Part shown: positions 1-12,492 of the stretch, piece by piece
Layout: each line of letters starts with the position of its first letter
Position numbering within the stretch: the stretch's first letter is position 1
DNA from: Sordaria brevicollis
Lineage: Eukaryota; Ascomycota; Sordariomycetes; Sordariales; Sordariaceae
DNA length: 64,000 nt
Reading direction: 5' to 3'
Assembly (NCBI GenBank): GCA_033439795.1
Contig: JAUTDP010000001.1
Location: forward strand, 3,534,001 to 3,598,000
The notes under the pieces: model-generated
The model's input: the letters and a program-made list of their open reading frames with translations, nothing else
Database searches by the model: none
What the model was told of the DNA's origin: nothing
Position numbers and translations under genes: made by a program

Positions 1-1571
1 CCCAGGTCTTCTCTTGATGACCCTGGTGTCGATATCGGCTATCGCTGGGATATTGGTTCTCTCAGAGACTTTGAGACGGGCTTCTTCAACGACGCGGCGG
101 AAGAGGACAGATACGTTGCTTTCGTGGACCCATCAAACTATCCCGAATACCCTTCGTGGCCTCTTCGCAATCTCCTTATTCTCATCCGGCAGAGATACCG
201 CCTCAACAAGGTTCGGATTCTGTGCTACCGCGACACACAGCCTAGAAGGCACGAAGCGCGGAGCATCATCTTGCCCTTGGCCATGGACCAAGACAGCGAC
301 GTGGTGCTGAAGACTATGCCCAAGGTTACGGGCTGGGAGAGGAACGGAAATGGCGATCTTAGGCCACGGGTTGCGAATCTGGCCGAGTACATGGATCCTA
401 CTCGACTAGCGGATCAGGCAGTGGACTTGAACTTGAAGCTGATGAAGTGGCGGCTTGCACCAAATCTCGACCTGGATACGATCAAGAACACCAAGTGTTT
501 GCTGCTGGGCGCAGGTACACTCGGCAGCTATGTCTCAAGAAACCTGCTTGGATGGGGAGTACGCAAGATCACATTTATCGACTACGGGAGCGTATCCTTT
601 TCAAATCCAGTACGACAGCCACTCTTCAAGTTTGAGGATTGTCACAATGGGGGGAAACCGAAGGCTCTCCAGGCTGCTGAGGCACTCAAGGAAATCTACC
701 CAGGAGTTGACGTAGAGGGCTACGCGCTCTCCGTACCAATGTTGGATCATCCGATTCACAACGAGGCGAAAACCAAGGCGGACTTTGACAAGCTGAAGGA
801 GTTGATCGACGCACACGATGCCATCTTCCTCCTCATGGATACGCGCGAGTCCAGATGGTTGCCCACGCTAATGGGTAAAGCTGCGAACAAGATAGTGCTG
901 AACGCGGCGCTCGGATTCGACACGTACGTTGTCATGCGACATGGTGCGAAGCCAACGGACGACACTGAAGACACTCTTGGGTGCTACTTCTGCAACGATG
1001 TAGTAGTTGCTGCCGATGTAAGAATTAAACCTACCCGATTCCTGCACAACTTGCCAGAAAGAGAAGCTAATAAAAGTCTACATCATAGTCAATGAAAGAC
1101 CAGACCCTCGACCAACAATGCACCGTCACCCGTCCCGGCGTAGCAGCTATCGCCTCAGCCCTTCTCGTCGAGCTCCTCACTAGCATCCTTCAGCACCCGC
1201 TCAAGCAGCACGCGCCCGCTCCAATCTCGACCGGCACCGGCTCTGCCGTCTCGTACCAGCGCGATCCCCACGACCACCCCCTCGGTCTCGTCCCCCATCA
1301 GGTCCGCGGCTTCTTGTCCAACTTCCAGAATATGGTCATTCGTGGCAAGTCATATCCGCAGTGCAGCGCCTGTAGCAAGCCTATCCTTGACGCGTACAAG
1401 GAGGGCGGATGGGACTTTGTCAAGACGGCGCTGGCTAGTCGCGATTACGTGGCTGAGCTGAGCGGTCTAGCTGAGGTACAGCGGTTGGCAGAGAAGGCGG
1501 CTGCGGAGATGCAGTGGAGTGAGGATGAAGAGGGGATGGGTGAGGAGGAAGGCGAAGGGGAGTTGATTTGA
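1..1571 (+). CDS. atg7: Ubiquitin-like modifier-activating enzyme Atg7 (5'-truncated by window edge)
   Basis: Join of 1..1017 and 1089..1571; the frame is open from base 1, so the N-terminus lies outside. Atg7 is the E1 enzyme of autophagy: it adenylates Atg8 and Atg12, forms a thioester with them, and passes them to Atg3 and Atg10 in the cytosol. About 499 residues are visible of the usual roughly 700. Seen in the sequence: the ATP-binding loop [18 protein letters not shown] near base 507, the following ITFIDYG strand, the zinc-type GCYFCND pair near base 981, and the catalytic cysteine in QQCTVTRPG just after the intron. The intron (1018-1088, 71 bp) starts GTAAGA, has a GCTAAT branch site and ends AG; removing it joins VVVAAD to [11 protein letters not shown], as in the family. 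The acidic C-terminal tail ([17 protein letters not shown]) is typical of filamentous fungi. Identification is firm. Confidence 0.97.
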
Positions 1572-2377
1572 TTTTGGTGGAATTCTTGGATGAATCCGAC
1601 TTTGGCATTTGAGGCTGATAGAGTTTGGGGTTTGCTAGACCGCGAGGAGGTAGCGAAGATGGGATGAAGTGGTCACTCGTCTGAAGAAACTTCGAAGGAG
1701 CTTGTTAGGGCTTCAACGCTGGGTGTTATCGTTTACGTGCATCATGAAGAGAAAGAGAAGGAGTTTGGACTGCGTTTCCCCCCATGTTTCATCTCTATGG
1801 CGTTTTTGGTGGTGTAGTACGGCTGTCCTTAGTCTTTTTTTCTCTCGAATGGGGTGGAACAAGTCAACATCATCTTCTACTGGGTTCTTATGGTGTTTGT
1901 GTTTGTTGAATCGTATGGAGAGATATAACTGTCAAAATGATCGTGAGATACATTGCGGCTTATCAGGTGGAAGTTCGTGTCTAAAGTGGGATAGGAATCT
2001 ATCGCTCTAGCCGAGATATAAATAATATAATGCGAGTTTTGTCCTCGCAGTTTTGTAATGGCTTTCCTTCCTTAGCTTAGAGGAATTGAGTTTGACTAGA
2101 TATGTCAAGTTCACTTCCCAACTCCTTTCGAGTGTGTAACCGTGAACAAGCTATATGACCTTAACATCATGAATTCGCTCAGGCAATCATTCACGAGATA
2201 TCACATACAGAGGTTTGGCTTTCAAGAGGGTATCAACTTCCTTGTTTCATATTATAATTCTTCGTGGGTGATGATCCCCAATATACCTCTGCGGACTGTC
2301 GACTCAGTCAACTCGTCAAGCAGCTAAAGTAGCATGATAATGAACTCCAAAAACACCCACAAAACATGAAACGAATA
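1572..2377. other. atg7 3' flank, no further gene seen
   Basis: This stretch follows the atg7 stop codon and should contain its 3' UTR and terminator. Reading frames here are short and show no recognisable protein. Nothing else was found. Confidence 0.5.
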
Positions 2378-2533
2378 TCAGACAGAGGCAACAATGACAC
2401 AGACCAACACAGCAAATCCCACGACCAAGTCAGGCAGCATCCCTTTCCCCAATGGCATCAACCCAAACATCAATCCTGATCTTGGCCCAACACCGGCACC
2501 GATAGCGGCACCGATGCCGAACTGCCAAGCCAT
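2378..2533 (-). CDS. Possible small two-helix membrane protein or last exon of one
   Basis: A 51-codon minus-strand frame with a glycine/alanine-rich hydrophobic stretch (GIGAAIGAGVG), a central FGLMPLG turn and a second hydrophobic helix (LVVGFAVLVCVIVASV) just before the stop. Upstream of the chosen ATG the same frame stays open and hydrophobic (SILVLAFASL) until a TGA, so this could be the 3' exon of a spliced gene whose first exon I cannot place. I do not recognise a family. It lies 807 bp from the atg7 stop and transcribes towards it. The evidence is only composition and a sensible helix pattern, so this may be a chance frame. Confidence 0.28.
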   Translation of the reverse strand: MAWQFGIGAAIGAGVGPRSGLMFGLMPLGKGMLPDLVVGFAVLVCVIVASV

Positions 2534-3268
2534 CAAAGATGCAAATGCCAACACCAATATCGATGAAAGAATTCATACGCAGAATGCATGATCAGAAGGA
2601 GAACGAATGTGTGAAACAAGTTCTCTCTTTCTGTGTTGGGGATGGATGGTGTGTGGCGTGCGATGGCGTGACCATTACCACCCAGACTCTTTCTTAAATC
2701 CTTCTCTCTGTTGGGGTATGACCGGGCGGCTCCGCATTTGACGACACGACATGGCGTGATGAGATGGTGAGATGGGCCGATTGAGGACAATGGAATGCGA
2801 AATGCATGCAATAATGCATCCAATCCGATGTCAGGACTTATACTACCGGCCCCGTATCACGGCGCGGCTCGTTTCCATGTTTGTGAAGAAGAACCGACGA
2901 CATGGCTGACACACTCAAGGTTCGTAGCGGTGCGTAGGGTTGACCGAACTGGAGAGCTTCGAGGTTGCCTGCCAGCCTGCCTGAAACACACCAGCCAGGC
3001 AAAGTGCCATCTTGTGAAACGGTGAGTTCGGTGAGAGCTCATGGTTGCGTACCTAGTCGGCCTGGTTGGGATTTGTTGTTACCGAAGTGTGAATGGTATG
3101 CCGAACGATAGGACTGCGCTGTTGACGGTGTCGCTGTCCGCTGTAAGAATGAAAACCGCTGAAATGCATGATACGCCGTTCCCGCTAATAACCGAATCCC
3201 CAAGTCGTATATGCCAATAAATGATATCCGTCAAACAAAAAGATAATGAAGCAACTCAGGACATCATC
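2534..3268. other. Intergenic stretch, nothing recognised
   Basis: GC-balanced sequence between the possible small membrane protein frame and the serine-rich protein gene. It contains short open frames on both strands without protein-like composition. It may hold the 3' UTR of the serine-rich gene. Confidence 0.4.
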
Positions 3269-3517
3269 TTAGCGAGAGCTCTCCTTGTTGTTCCATCGCC
3301 AGCTGCCGGACGAGGAGCGCTCGCTGTCCATGGACGTCGATCGCTGGAAGTAGCTGGTGCTGCCGTTGCTGTAGACGGACGAGTTGGTGGGCGATGGCAA
3401 CGGGCTAAGGCCGCTGGCATGGGGCTCAGGGGAGATGCTGCCGCTCTTGTGGTCGTGACGCCACGCAGAGAACATCTGCTTGCAGAGGTGGGCGGACATG
3501 GTGTGTGTGGGAGACAT
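3269..3517 (-). CDS. Small serine-rich hypothetical protein
   Basis: Single-exon frame of 82 residues. It starts MSPTHTMSAHLCKQMFSAW, followed by a low-complexity tail rich in Ser, Pro, Asn and Tyr (LSPLPSPTNSSVYSNGSTSY) and ending RSSSGSWRWNNKESSR. There is no signal peptide, membrane helix or catalytic motif. The organised look (a short ordered N-terminus, a phosphorylatable Ser/Pro linker, and a Trp/Arg-rich C-terminus) suggests a real small regulatory or scaffold protein, but I cannot name the family. A second in-frame Met at residue 7 is an alternative start. Because its own 5' flank (3518-4037) borders the AT-rich block, it may be affected by nearby silent chromatin (inference). Confidence 0.62.
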   Translation of the reverse strand: MSPTHTMSAHLCKQMFSAWRHDHKSGSISPEPHASGLSPLPSPTNSSVYSNGSTSYFQRSTSMDSERSSSGSWRWNNKESSR

Positions 3518-4037
3518 CTTGAGTCGTTGATGTAGAAGTTTTTCTGACTCGATTTGTTGTTTTGAAACCTAGTAAAGTATCGTGAGGTGTTGTTCTCGAA
3601 GTGATTCTTCTCTGAGGAGAGGGCCTCGAGGGCAGAAGCGTGTAAGTGGTGAGTGGAGCCTTTTGATAGGAGTATCAAAGCGTTCGTTCGTAGGTTGATG
3701 ATGAGACAACGGCAAGTTGAGACAGAACGGAGATGTTGAACTGGATATAGTACGAATATAGAAGATCAGAACAGACAAGACCAGGAGGGAAGTCGATGAA
3801 GAAGCTGGGGAGAAGCAGCCTCTTTAAAAACGCCAGCCTCGAAAAAGGAGACAAGTGAGCAACCTCACATCTGCGTGTTCTCCTCGTTCCGCTCGACACG
3901 CACGAAATGTTAACCCTGCAGGAAAGTCCATACCTCTGTTAAGGATTAACTATGGTGTACCTAGAGGTACGTACCACTCTACCTTACCGTAGGCGTTGCC
4001 GACCGCCTTCTGAACAAGTCACTTTTCCCACAGTATA
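3518..4037. other. 5' flank of the serine-rich gene, up to AT block 1
   Basis: GC-balanced sequence that should carry the promoter and leader of the minus-strand serine-rich gene. No second gene is visible. Base composition turns sharply AT-rich after about 4160. Confidence 0.4.
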
Positions 4038-4067
4038 CGCTGTGCCTTGCAAACACCATGTCAGTCC
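4038..4067 (+). repeat. 30 bp sequence repeated in inverse orientation at 22362-22391
   Basis: These 30 bases, starting CGCTGTGCCTTGC and ending ATGTCAGTCC, are exactly the reverse complement of 22362-22391 on the far side of AT block 1. A third, C-to-T mutated copy in inverse orientation lies at about 4289-4320. The perfect pair, about 18.3 kb apart, brackets the whole RIP-degraded block. It could be a terminal inverted repeat, or two insertions of one short repeat. Confidence 0.85.
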
Positions 4068-4115
4068 CCACTTCGAAAGGCCGTGGACATCAACAACAAC
4101 GCTTCAACAACTATT

Positions 4116-4488
4116 CCAAACTTTAACCTTTAATAACATCCGCGCAACGAAATGCGCCTAAGTGAAATTTACGCTCCTTATAGCTCTCAAAGAGAGGAAT
4201 CCAACTATATTCTTATTTTCTCTTTATTTTAAAAAATAATTAAATAGTAATTAAAGAAAGGAAAATGGTAAAGGAATATAAAAAATAACGCAAAGTGGGG
4301 ACTGATATAGTGTTTGCAACGACTCATTTTTGACCAAAAACAACATTTTTCTGAAATTCCATAATAAATCTTAAAAATGAAAAAAAAATAAGAATATAGT
4401 TGAATTCTTCTCTTTAAGAGCTATAAGGAGCGTAAATTTCACTTAGGCGCATTTCGTTGCGCGGATATTATTAAAGGTTAAAGTTTGG
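4116..4488. mobile_element. 373 bp element with 100 bp terminal inverted repeats (MITE-like)
   Basis: Bases 4116-4215 are near-identical to the reverse complement of 4389-4488: the outer end reads CCAAACTTTAACC and the shared core includes CGCAACGAAATGCGCC and GGAGCGTAAATTTC. Mismatches are mainly transitions, as expected from RIP. ACTATT at 4110-4115 and ACTATC at 4489-4494 may be a target duplication with one C-to-T change. The roughly 170 bp middle is AT-rich, codes for nothing, and contains a degraded copy of the 30 bp sequence found at 4038. It is a small non-autonomous DNA transposon or a fold-back; the superfamily is not determined. Confidence 0.8.
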
Positions 4489-4608
4489 ACTATCTTCACT
4501 AAATTTCATATTCAACTTAGTCTCTCACAACAGGCGTTCATCTAAAAGTATCAGCCCCCACTTTTATTCCCCTCCGCATCCGCCCCGCTTTCGGCCGCTA
4601 TAAGTAGC

Positions 4609-4668
4609 GCGTAGCTTAGAACCTGCGGGTCTAAAAATAGTATAATATTTAATTTATATTTATATCCC
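4609..4668 (+). repeat. Left copy of a 60 bp edge repeat of AT block 1
   Basis: Starts GCGTAGCTTAGAACC, contains CTGCGGGTCTAAAAATAG and ends TATATCCC. The direct counterpart at 22203-22267 differs mostly by G-to-A changes in this copy plus a short indel. It marks the left end of the large degraded element. A divergent inverse version is found at about 22268-22300. Confidence 0.8.
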
Positions 4669-5161
4669 TTTTAAATAAAAATGGCTATTGTATGAAAAAA
4701 AATATATATTTTAAGTAAAATTATTTAAAATACTCTTTTATTTCCTAATTACGAAAATTCTTATTACGATTAAAAGTACGTTCCGAGGATAAAGTATTAT
4801 TAAAGTATATATTTTATAATATTTTTTTACGTTTTTCTATATATAATATAAATTTCTAATATCGTGGGGGTAGCTTCTATTATATAAAAAAACGTTATAA
4901 TAAGGATTATATACCTTATTTTAATAATTTATAGTCGTATTACTATAAAATTTAGCATATATAATAAGCGATCTAAATTGTAATACCGATGAACTTTTGG
5001 TACTTATCCGTTATATTGCTAATTTTCGAATATTTAATATATTTAAATATTTTAAAATAGATTTACAATATTAAATTAGCGAAATATTATAATATACTAC
5101 TTTTACCGATAATAAAAATATATAATATAGGTTTATTAATATAATAATTATATATATATTA

Positions 5162-7200
5162 AATTAGGGTTTACTACCGGGATAGAAATAATATTACCTA
5201 AAGCCTAATTAAATTAAATCCGTTTATCGTATTATTTATAAACGAAGTAATATAATTTTAATTATTAGAATGGGCTATAGTAAAAATATTATTTTCTAAA
5301 CGGTATCCTTTATTTTATTTAATAAAATTACTATTTAAATTATCCTATTTAATTAATTCGGCGAAGAATAGCGCGATATTATCGCTAAATTCCCGGATAT
5401 TCGGTTTATTTTAATTAATTAATTAATTATTAAAGTACGACGATAATAATTTTAAAATTAATAGGGGGGGGGCAAAAAAAATAAGAGCCTTACCCCCCCC
5501 TATTAATTTTAAATCTTACCTAAATAACTATAGAGCGGACGTTAATTTAATTTATTATAGGATATTCGATTTTAAAAAGATTTAGAAACGGGAAATTATA
5601 CGTATATTCTCCTAAATTTAAAATAAACTATAAATAAAAAATTTATAGAATTAATACGTAAAGTATCTTTTAATTAGCGGATTACCTTTATCGCTATTAA
5701 TAAATTATATATTATTTTCTAATAGTACGATTTCTAGAAATAATTTATATACTTTTATACTATCCGAATAATTATCCTATCGAATATTCCTTAATTTAAA
5801 TATATAATTATATTAATATATAACGTTTAATATTATATTTATAAATACAGCGGCTTCCGTTTAAAGGGTCGTAAAATAAATAAATTTATTATTATTTGTA
5901 TTTTAATCAACCGTATTAATATAATAATAATATTATAACCTATTCTAATAAATAGGATCTATAATTATCGGCGGTTTAAATTTATCTTCGGTCCGCTAAC
6001 GTTAAATACTCCTACTTTTAATATACGCCTTCTTCCGAAAACGATTATCTATATTAATAATAAATTATTATTATTTTCCGCCCGGGCGTACTTATTACAA
6101 TACCTTATATTTAATAGCTACGATCTATTATATATAATAAAAATAATCTATAAATACGATATAAATACGCATCCTAAGGATTAAAAGGAATTATATAAAG
6201 ATTTTAAATATATAAATACTATATATCGGATAATATTTATTACCGTTTCGTTAGGAATAAGGATAGATATTCCCGACGTATAGCGTATAATATAATATAA
6301 CGTAATGCGGTTTAATAATATAATTAATTTAATATAGTAATTCGGACGCGCCGTTTATATAAATTCTATTATATATAATATAAGGTATTATTTTCTATTA
6401 TTTTATTAATTCGATTATTTAAATTAATTAAAAACGTTTATTAAAGCGGATATTATAATCGTTAATAGAATTTCGAACGGTATTTAATTAGAAACGTTAA
6501 AATTATTACTTCCTCTTTCTATTATTTTTTAATATACGATATTAAATTTTATTTTAATCGAAAATTTTATTTAATTGGTTAAATTTCCGAATTAAGGTAT
6601 ATCCGATTAATTTTCGGTAATTAAAAGTACATCGGACGAAGATATTTTAATTTATAATAAGATATTTAACGAAGATAAAGGGGTTTTTAATTATATAATT
6701 CCGTAGGATTTAAATATTAATAATAGTAACCGCCGATTTTGCGTTTAAACCGCTAAGGAAAAATTATTTCGAAAAAAGATTACGATTAAATATAAAAAAA
6801 TATATAAATTCGTTAACGTAGGATATTTCTAATAATATATTTTATAATTATTATAGGAATTAGGGTTATTATTTAAGCCCGGAAGTCCGCTTTTTTATAC
6901 TAAAAACTTCGATATTAAAATTACCGGTATTAATCCTCTTCTAATTTTATATTAACGATATTATAATAAATATTACCCCCTATTAAATTTTTTACCGCCA
7001 ATATTTAGGAAATCGGTAATTATTAACTAACGTCCGGCGAAATTAATTAAAATTAATTTCGTAATAAACGAATTAGAACGTTTTATATTCGTTAAAGCAT
7101 AAACTTTCTATTTTAGAGTATTAAAATTCTTTTATTTATTTAAAGAAGCGTTTATATTATCCTTATTCCAAAACGTTTTTACCTATTTATTTATTAAATA
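5162..7200 (+). pseudogene. RIP-destroyed RecQ-family DNA helicase (mobile or telomere-linked-helicase-like)
   Basis: Following one frame (bases congruent to 2 modulo 3) gives a continuous helicase-like protein broken only by TAA/TAG. Visible in order: the Q-motif-like SVYRIIYKRSNIIL; a degraded Walker A (RMGYSKN, near 5265-5290); the ILLNLK segment; motif II changed to NKLY at 5699-5710, where the family has an acidic DExH; the IINRIN segment; motif V SLGIRIDIPDV (6251-6280); motif VI QFGRAV near 6330; and a RecQ-type zinc-binding remnant near 6870-6920. The substitutions are those expected from G-to-A and C-to-T mutation. The resemblance is to the large fungal RecQ-like helicases found in repeats and subtelomeres; that assignment is inference. 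No active protein can be made. Confidence 0.78.
5451..5513. repeat. C/G-run hairpin repeat inside the helicase relic
   Basis: A 22 bp arm (TTTAAAATTAATAG followed by a G run) faces its reverse complement across about 18 bp. The helicase frame is the same on both sides of it. The same arm sequence recurs at least 15 times in AT block 1. Confidence 0.85.
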
Positions 7201-8808
7201 GGAATATATATTTACGGTAAATAATTTTATTAAAATTATCCTTACATTTAAATCGTAAAAATAAATATAATAATATAAATAAATAATAATTACCGAATAC
7301 GCCTATATTATATTAATTTTATTAGAAGTATTTAATAATAGCGAGGAAAGGATTACCTATAATATTATATTTATAGAGAAGAGGAAATTAAAGAAGGCGT
7401 ATTAAGGGAAAATACCGCCTTCGAAAAATACGTATAAAGCGGTTAACGTTATAAAATCTATTATATATAGAAATTAAATAAAAATTAACGTAGGTATTAC
7501 CCGACCTATAAAAAGGGTGAAAGCGAATAGAATACTAATAAAACGAAAACGGTAAATTATTTAGCCTTTAAAATAATAATAGATTTATTTATATTAAATA
7601 TTATTATTTAATTTTTAACCTATAGGAATTAACGTAGTAATAGAGGATAATTAGTCTTTTAAAATTAATAGGGGGGGGCGGTATAATAATAGGAGAAGTA
7701 TTTATTCTATTATTCGTAGAAGTTTAATAATAATATTATAATTTATCCTATTTTTATTAATAAATAAATATTAATAAAATTAAAAATCGATACCGCTAAT
7801 AATACGTTTATTAAACGCTTTAATCCCTAATTAATAATTACGGATAAAATAAATAAGTTTTTTAATTTATTAAATTAATTAATTTAATTATTCACTTTAT
7901 TTATAGGATTTACCTAGGAATTATAATATCTATTCTATAAATAATCTATAAACTATATATATAAACCCCCTTATAAATGCAATTTCCTAATCTTTTTCTC
8001 CTTCTTCTTTATAATACTTTATACCTTCCTTTTCTACTTTTATCCCCCTTATTAATTTTAAATAATTTTAAAAACGTTTAATTATAATCCCCCTATTAAT
8101 TTTAAAACAAGCCTAGAAAACTTTAATTTTAATTTACCCCCCCTATTAATTTTAAATTAATTTAGAATTACCGAATATAAATAATACCCTTTCCTCTAAT
8201 TACGAAGGAATAATTTAATTTAAAATACGTAATTAAATATATTAAATATTAATAATTATATTAACCCTTTTAAATACTTCGTTTAATACCTATAATTAAG
8301 GGTTAAAAGAACCCCCGGCCCAATCCGCCCGTTAACCAATTCTTCGACGGAATTAATATTAATATATTTTAAAAGCTATACTTACCGCCGCTAAATTTTT
8401 TTAAATATAATACCGGCGATAAATATATTAAATAGATTTAATAGAATTATAAAATAATAATACTTTAAAATAAATTATTAATTAATAAATTTTTAATATA
8501 TAGAAGAGGTATTAATATTCGAAAAATCTACTAAATTATCCCGGATTTATTATTAAATTAATAGAAGAAGGAAAAAGATTTCTATAAGTAAATAAAATAC
8601 TTATAAACTTTTATAAATAATACGTATTAAACGAAATATATTAAAAATATTAATAATAAAACGAAATTCTTAAGCTAAATTCTAATTTACTTAATTTCTT
8701 TTTTAATAATCCTAAATACTATTAAAATTTATAAAATATTAAAATACCTAAATTTAATAACATTCTTCTAATATTCGGATTATAAATATAAATACTACCC
8801 TTACCCGA
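7201..8808. other. AT-rich stretch with single hairpin arms
   Basis: RIP-degraded sequence downstream of the helicase relic. It carries single copies of the C/G-run arm near 7663, 8047, 8091 and 8138. I could not follow a named protein in it, although the end of the helicase gene may extend into its first few hundred bases. Confidence 0.5.
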
Positions 8809-8853
8809 TTTAAAATTAATAAGGGGGTAACTTTAATCCCCCCTATTAATTTT
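8809..8853. repeat. C/G-run hairpin repeat
   Basis: The left arm (TTTAAAATTAATAAGGGGG) and the right arm (CCCCCCTATTAATTTT) are close to reverse complements with a short spacer. Another right-type arm follows at about 8873-8888. Confidence 0.8.
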
Positions 8854-9056
8854 GCGTACGGTTTAAACTACCCCCCCCTATTAATTTTATATACGGTTTA
8901 AACCGTACCCTACAAATAATATTTCAAACTATTTATTAATATTTAATAATTACCCACCTCTTTAATCCAGTAAAATATCTTAAAACTAATTAAACGTTAG
9001 GAAAAAAAAAGTAAAAATAAAATAAAAATATACCGTTATAAAATAAAATTTTAAAA

Positions 9057-9530
9057 GCTATTCCGAAAATAGCCGATAATCTCGCCTATAAATATATTTT
9101 ACGCCTCTTATTAATAATAAATATTAAAAATATTCCGATTAACGCTTTAATTATCCGTATTAGAAATTTAGCGGATTACTTAAAAAACTTCGATATTGAA
9201 ATAAAAAACGATATCGACGCCGAAATTACCCTTATTATTATTTTATACTAATATTTATATATTATACGTATTAAACCAATACTAAATTCCCCGCTTTAAT
9301 ATTCCCCAGTATTTAAAAATATACCGAATTCTTTCCTAAAATACCGGGCCAACGATTAATTTAAGGCTATTTTCTATTTTTTCTAATTCGTTAAATACTA
9401 GCGTCTTATTTATAAATTTACCCTTATTAGTAATAATAACGACTTAAATATAAAAATACTTAATAGGCTTATTTTTACCTTTACTATATAAAATAATAAT
9501 AATATTAATATAGAGACCTAATATAATAAT
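9057..9530 (+). pseudogene. Relic protein-coding frame, family unknown
   Basis: One + frame reads protein-like sequence for about 155 codons with only TAA/TAG interruptions, for example AIPKIADNLAYKYILRLLL, NFDIEIKNDIDAEITLI, and NSFLKYRAND followed by FKAIFYFF. The absence of TGA and the conserved frame fit a RIP-mutated gene. It lies downstream of the helicase relic on the same strand and may belong to the same element. I do not recognise the family. Confidence 0.5.
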
Positions 9531-10422
9531 ATTCTAAAAAACGTAACGTAATTAATAATAATTAAAATCTTCAATTTAATATTTAAATTCAACCGTAAAT
9601 ATAATTAAGCGATTATTAATATTAATTTTAATAAAAAGGTCGATATTAATAATATTAATACGGCTATAGTAAATAAGCATTAAATAAATTTCGAAATATA
9701 TATATAAATATCCTACTTCTTCTTTTTAATAGGAAAGTATAAAGATTAGAGGAAATTATTTTATAATAATTTAAAAATTATTACAATTATATTAAAATCT
9801 TTCAATATCCTAAAGATAAATTACGTTTTATTTATATTAATATTAATAGCCTTAAACCGGCCTACCGAATTAAGTAAACCGAAATTCTAATATAAAAATA
9901 CTATTATATTATAATTAAATAACGATTTTATATCGATGTTATAATTATTTTTTAATTCGGCGTAAATAGGAAATTTAATAATTGAAAATTAATTTACCAA
10001 TATAATTAACGATATAGTTATAAATTTAAATAAGAATTCGCCCGAAATTTAAAAGGAATTTACTACCCTTACGTCCGAATTAAATATATCCTAAGAGGAT
10101 TTAACTACCTAATTAGCGAAGGTATAAATACAGGTATAATATTAAATTATTAAATTTATTAAACGCTATTACTTATATAAGAAAATATTACTAAATTAGG
10201 AATTTGTTTATAGGGTAATAAAAGAATAAAGGCGTATTAAATCCCCGGGCTTAGGAGGATAATTTCCTCCGCTATTTTAAAATAAAATAGAATTAAAAAA
10301 TATTAAAACCCTATTTTAATATTTTAAGGACCCCCCCTAAACTAATTAGAAATTATATAAAAAAAATAAAAAGAGTCTCCTATTTTATTAATTCGTCGGT
10401 AAATTTTTATTCATTATATCTA

Positions 10423-10473
10423 TTTAAAATTAATAGGGGGGGCGTATAATATACCCTCCCTATTAATTTTAAA
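10423..10473. repeat. C/G-run hairpin repeat
   Basis: TTTAAAATTAATAGGGGG is followed after a short AT spacer by its reverse complement CCTCCCTATTAATTTTAAA. A third, right-type arm is at about 10492-10507. Confidence 0.82.
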
Positions 10474-12492
10474 TATTATCTAAATCCCACCCCTTTATTA
10501 ATTTTGAATATTATCCGAATCCCGCCCTTATAATATTCTTATAATTTACGTTATTAACTTTAATTTTATAAATATTTTTATTATCCGCGAATTAAAAAAA
10601 TTATTATTTAAAAGTACTATATTAATTAATAAAATTAGGATTAATAAAACCCTAATTTATTTAATAATAATCGTACTTTACGTTATATAATTTCAAATTT
10701 AAAAGCGAACGGGATAGAATATTACTACTTTACTTATATTAATCTTACTATTACCGTTATTAATTTTATAAACGTTTATAGAAATTACGGAAATATTCGG
10801 CGATAATATTAATATTTATATATAATTCGATTATAAAAGGGCTTTCGTAATTAATAATTTATATTATAAGTATACTTTAAATTAAATAAAGTTTAATAAA
10901 TTTATAACAAAATATATCCGCCGTAAAAACGACCTTAATATTATTAAAATCGTTATCCTTATAATATAATTTATAATAAGTAATTAATAGGTATCTTTTT
11001 TCAATTATTTATATAATCCTAAAAATTCTAATTTTTTAAAGAACTAGGACGTTTTCGAACCCTACCCCCCCCTTATTATACCCCGTAAAAATAAGGGTAA
11101 AAGTAAAATTAAAATTAAAGTTAAAATTAAAATTAAAATTAAAGCGAAAGCCGTATCGCTATTAAAAAACGAATTTAATAATAATAATTCCGATTCTTCG
11201 GATTTTAATACGGATTATAATATAAAAGAATAATTATATTTATAAACCCCCCTATTAATTTTAATTACTTTATACCCTTAATTTTTATATATTAATTATT
11301 TATATATTTAAAAATTAAATATCTTAAACCCTTAAAAAGGGGTAAAAAATAAATAAGGTTTATAAAGTCGTTATAACCTATTATAATAATATTAAATTTA
11401 CGCGCGTTATTATTAACGAAATTTAAATTATTTAGTATACGGATAGTAGTATTTAATATTCTATCCGTAAAATTCTAAAAATTTATATTATTTTTTATTC
11501 GGCTATACCCTTATTTAATTCTATTTTAAATTTAAAAGCGTTTATATTTATATTATAGGATAATATAAACTTTTTATTTCGGTCCAAATCCTTTAACGAA
11601 AAGGATTTTAATATCGAAGGCGTTTATTAAAAAAATAGCCCTAATTACTTCTTTATAAAGGACGCGGATAGTAAAGTAATTATATAATTTTTAACGATTT
11701 ATTAAAATTTAAAATTCAATTAATAGGTATTATATTTATAATATTAGCGGCGGATTATAAATAAAGGCGTTATTTCGAATTTAAAGACCGATTATATTAT
11801 TAATTAATCTTATATTTTCTTCCTATATAAAAGTATATAAACGCCCCTTACCCTTCCCAATAATTAAATTATTTACCTATTTATTATAATCCCGCCTATA
11901 TAAATATATTATATTTACTTAAAGTACGGTATATAATTTTATTAATAAATAATTAATATAATAAATTATTATTTAATTAAAATATTTAAAGAGGTTAAAT
12001 ATATCGATTTAAAAACCGCTATCGCTTCTCCGAATATAGGGCGAATATTTAAAGGCGCGGGACCTAATTTTGTACGTAATTTATATTTCCTTTCGTAAAA
12101 CGTTTATTATTAGGATATATTATAAATTAATAATTTTTTAGGTAAAATAAATACGGAAAAGTTATAAATTTTTAACGGAGAGTTAAATAGAGAATTGCAT
12201 TTTATTAAAAAATCGAAAGTATTAAAAATAGCGAATTTAAATATTAATAAAGTAAATAAACTCTTAAAGCTTAATATCGACGGAGGGTTAATATATATAT
12301 ATATATTTTTAATTAATAACGCCGATATTATTCCCCTAAGCGATAAATTTAAAATAATATATTAAACCGCGTTTTAATCGCCGTTTTAATATTAAATCTT
12401 ATAAAAAGTACGGGATTATAATTTAAAGGGAGAATAAATATTTATTATAATTAATTATCTTTAAATATAAATATAAATTACTTTTCTTCTAC

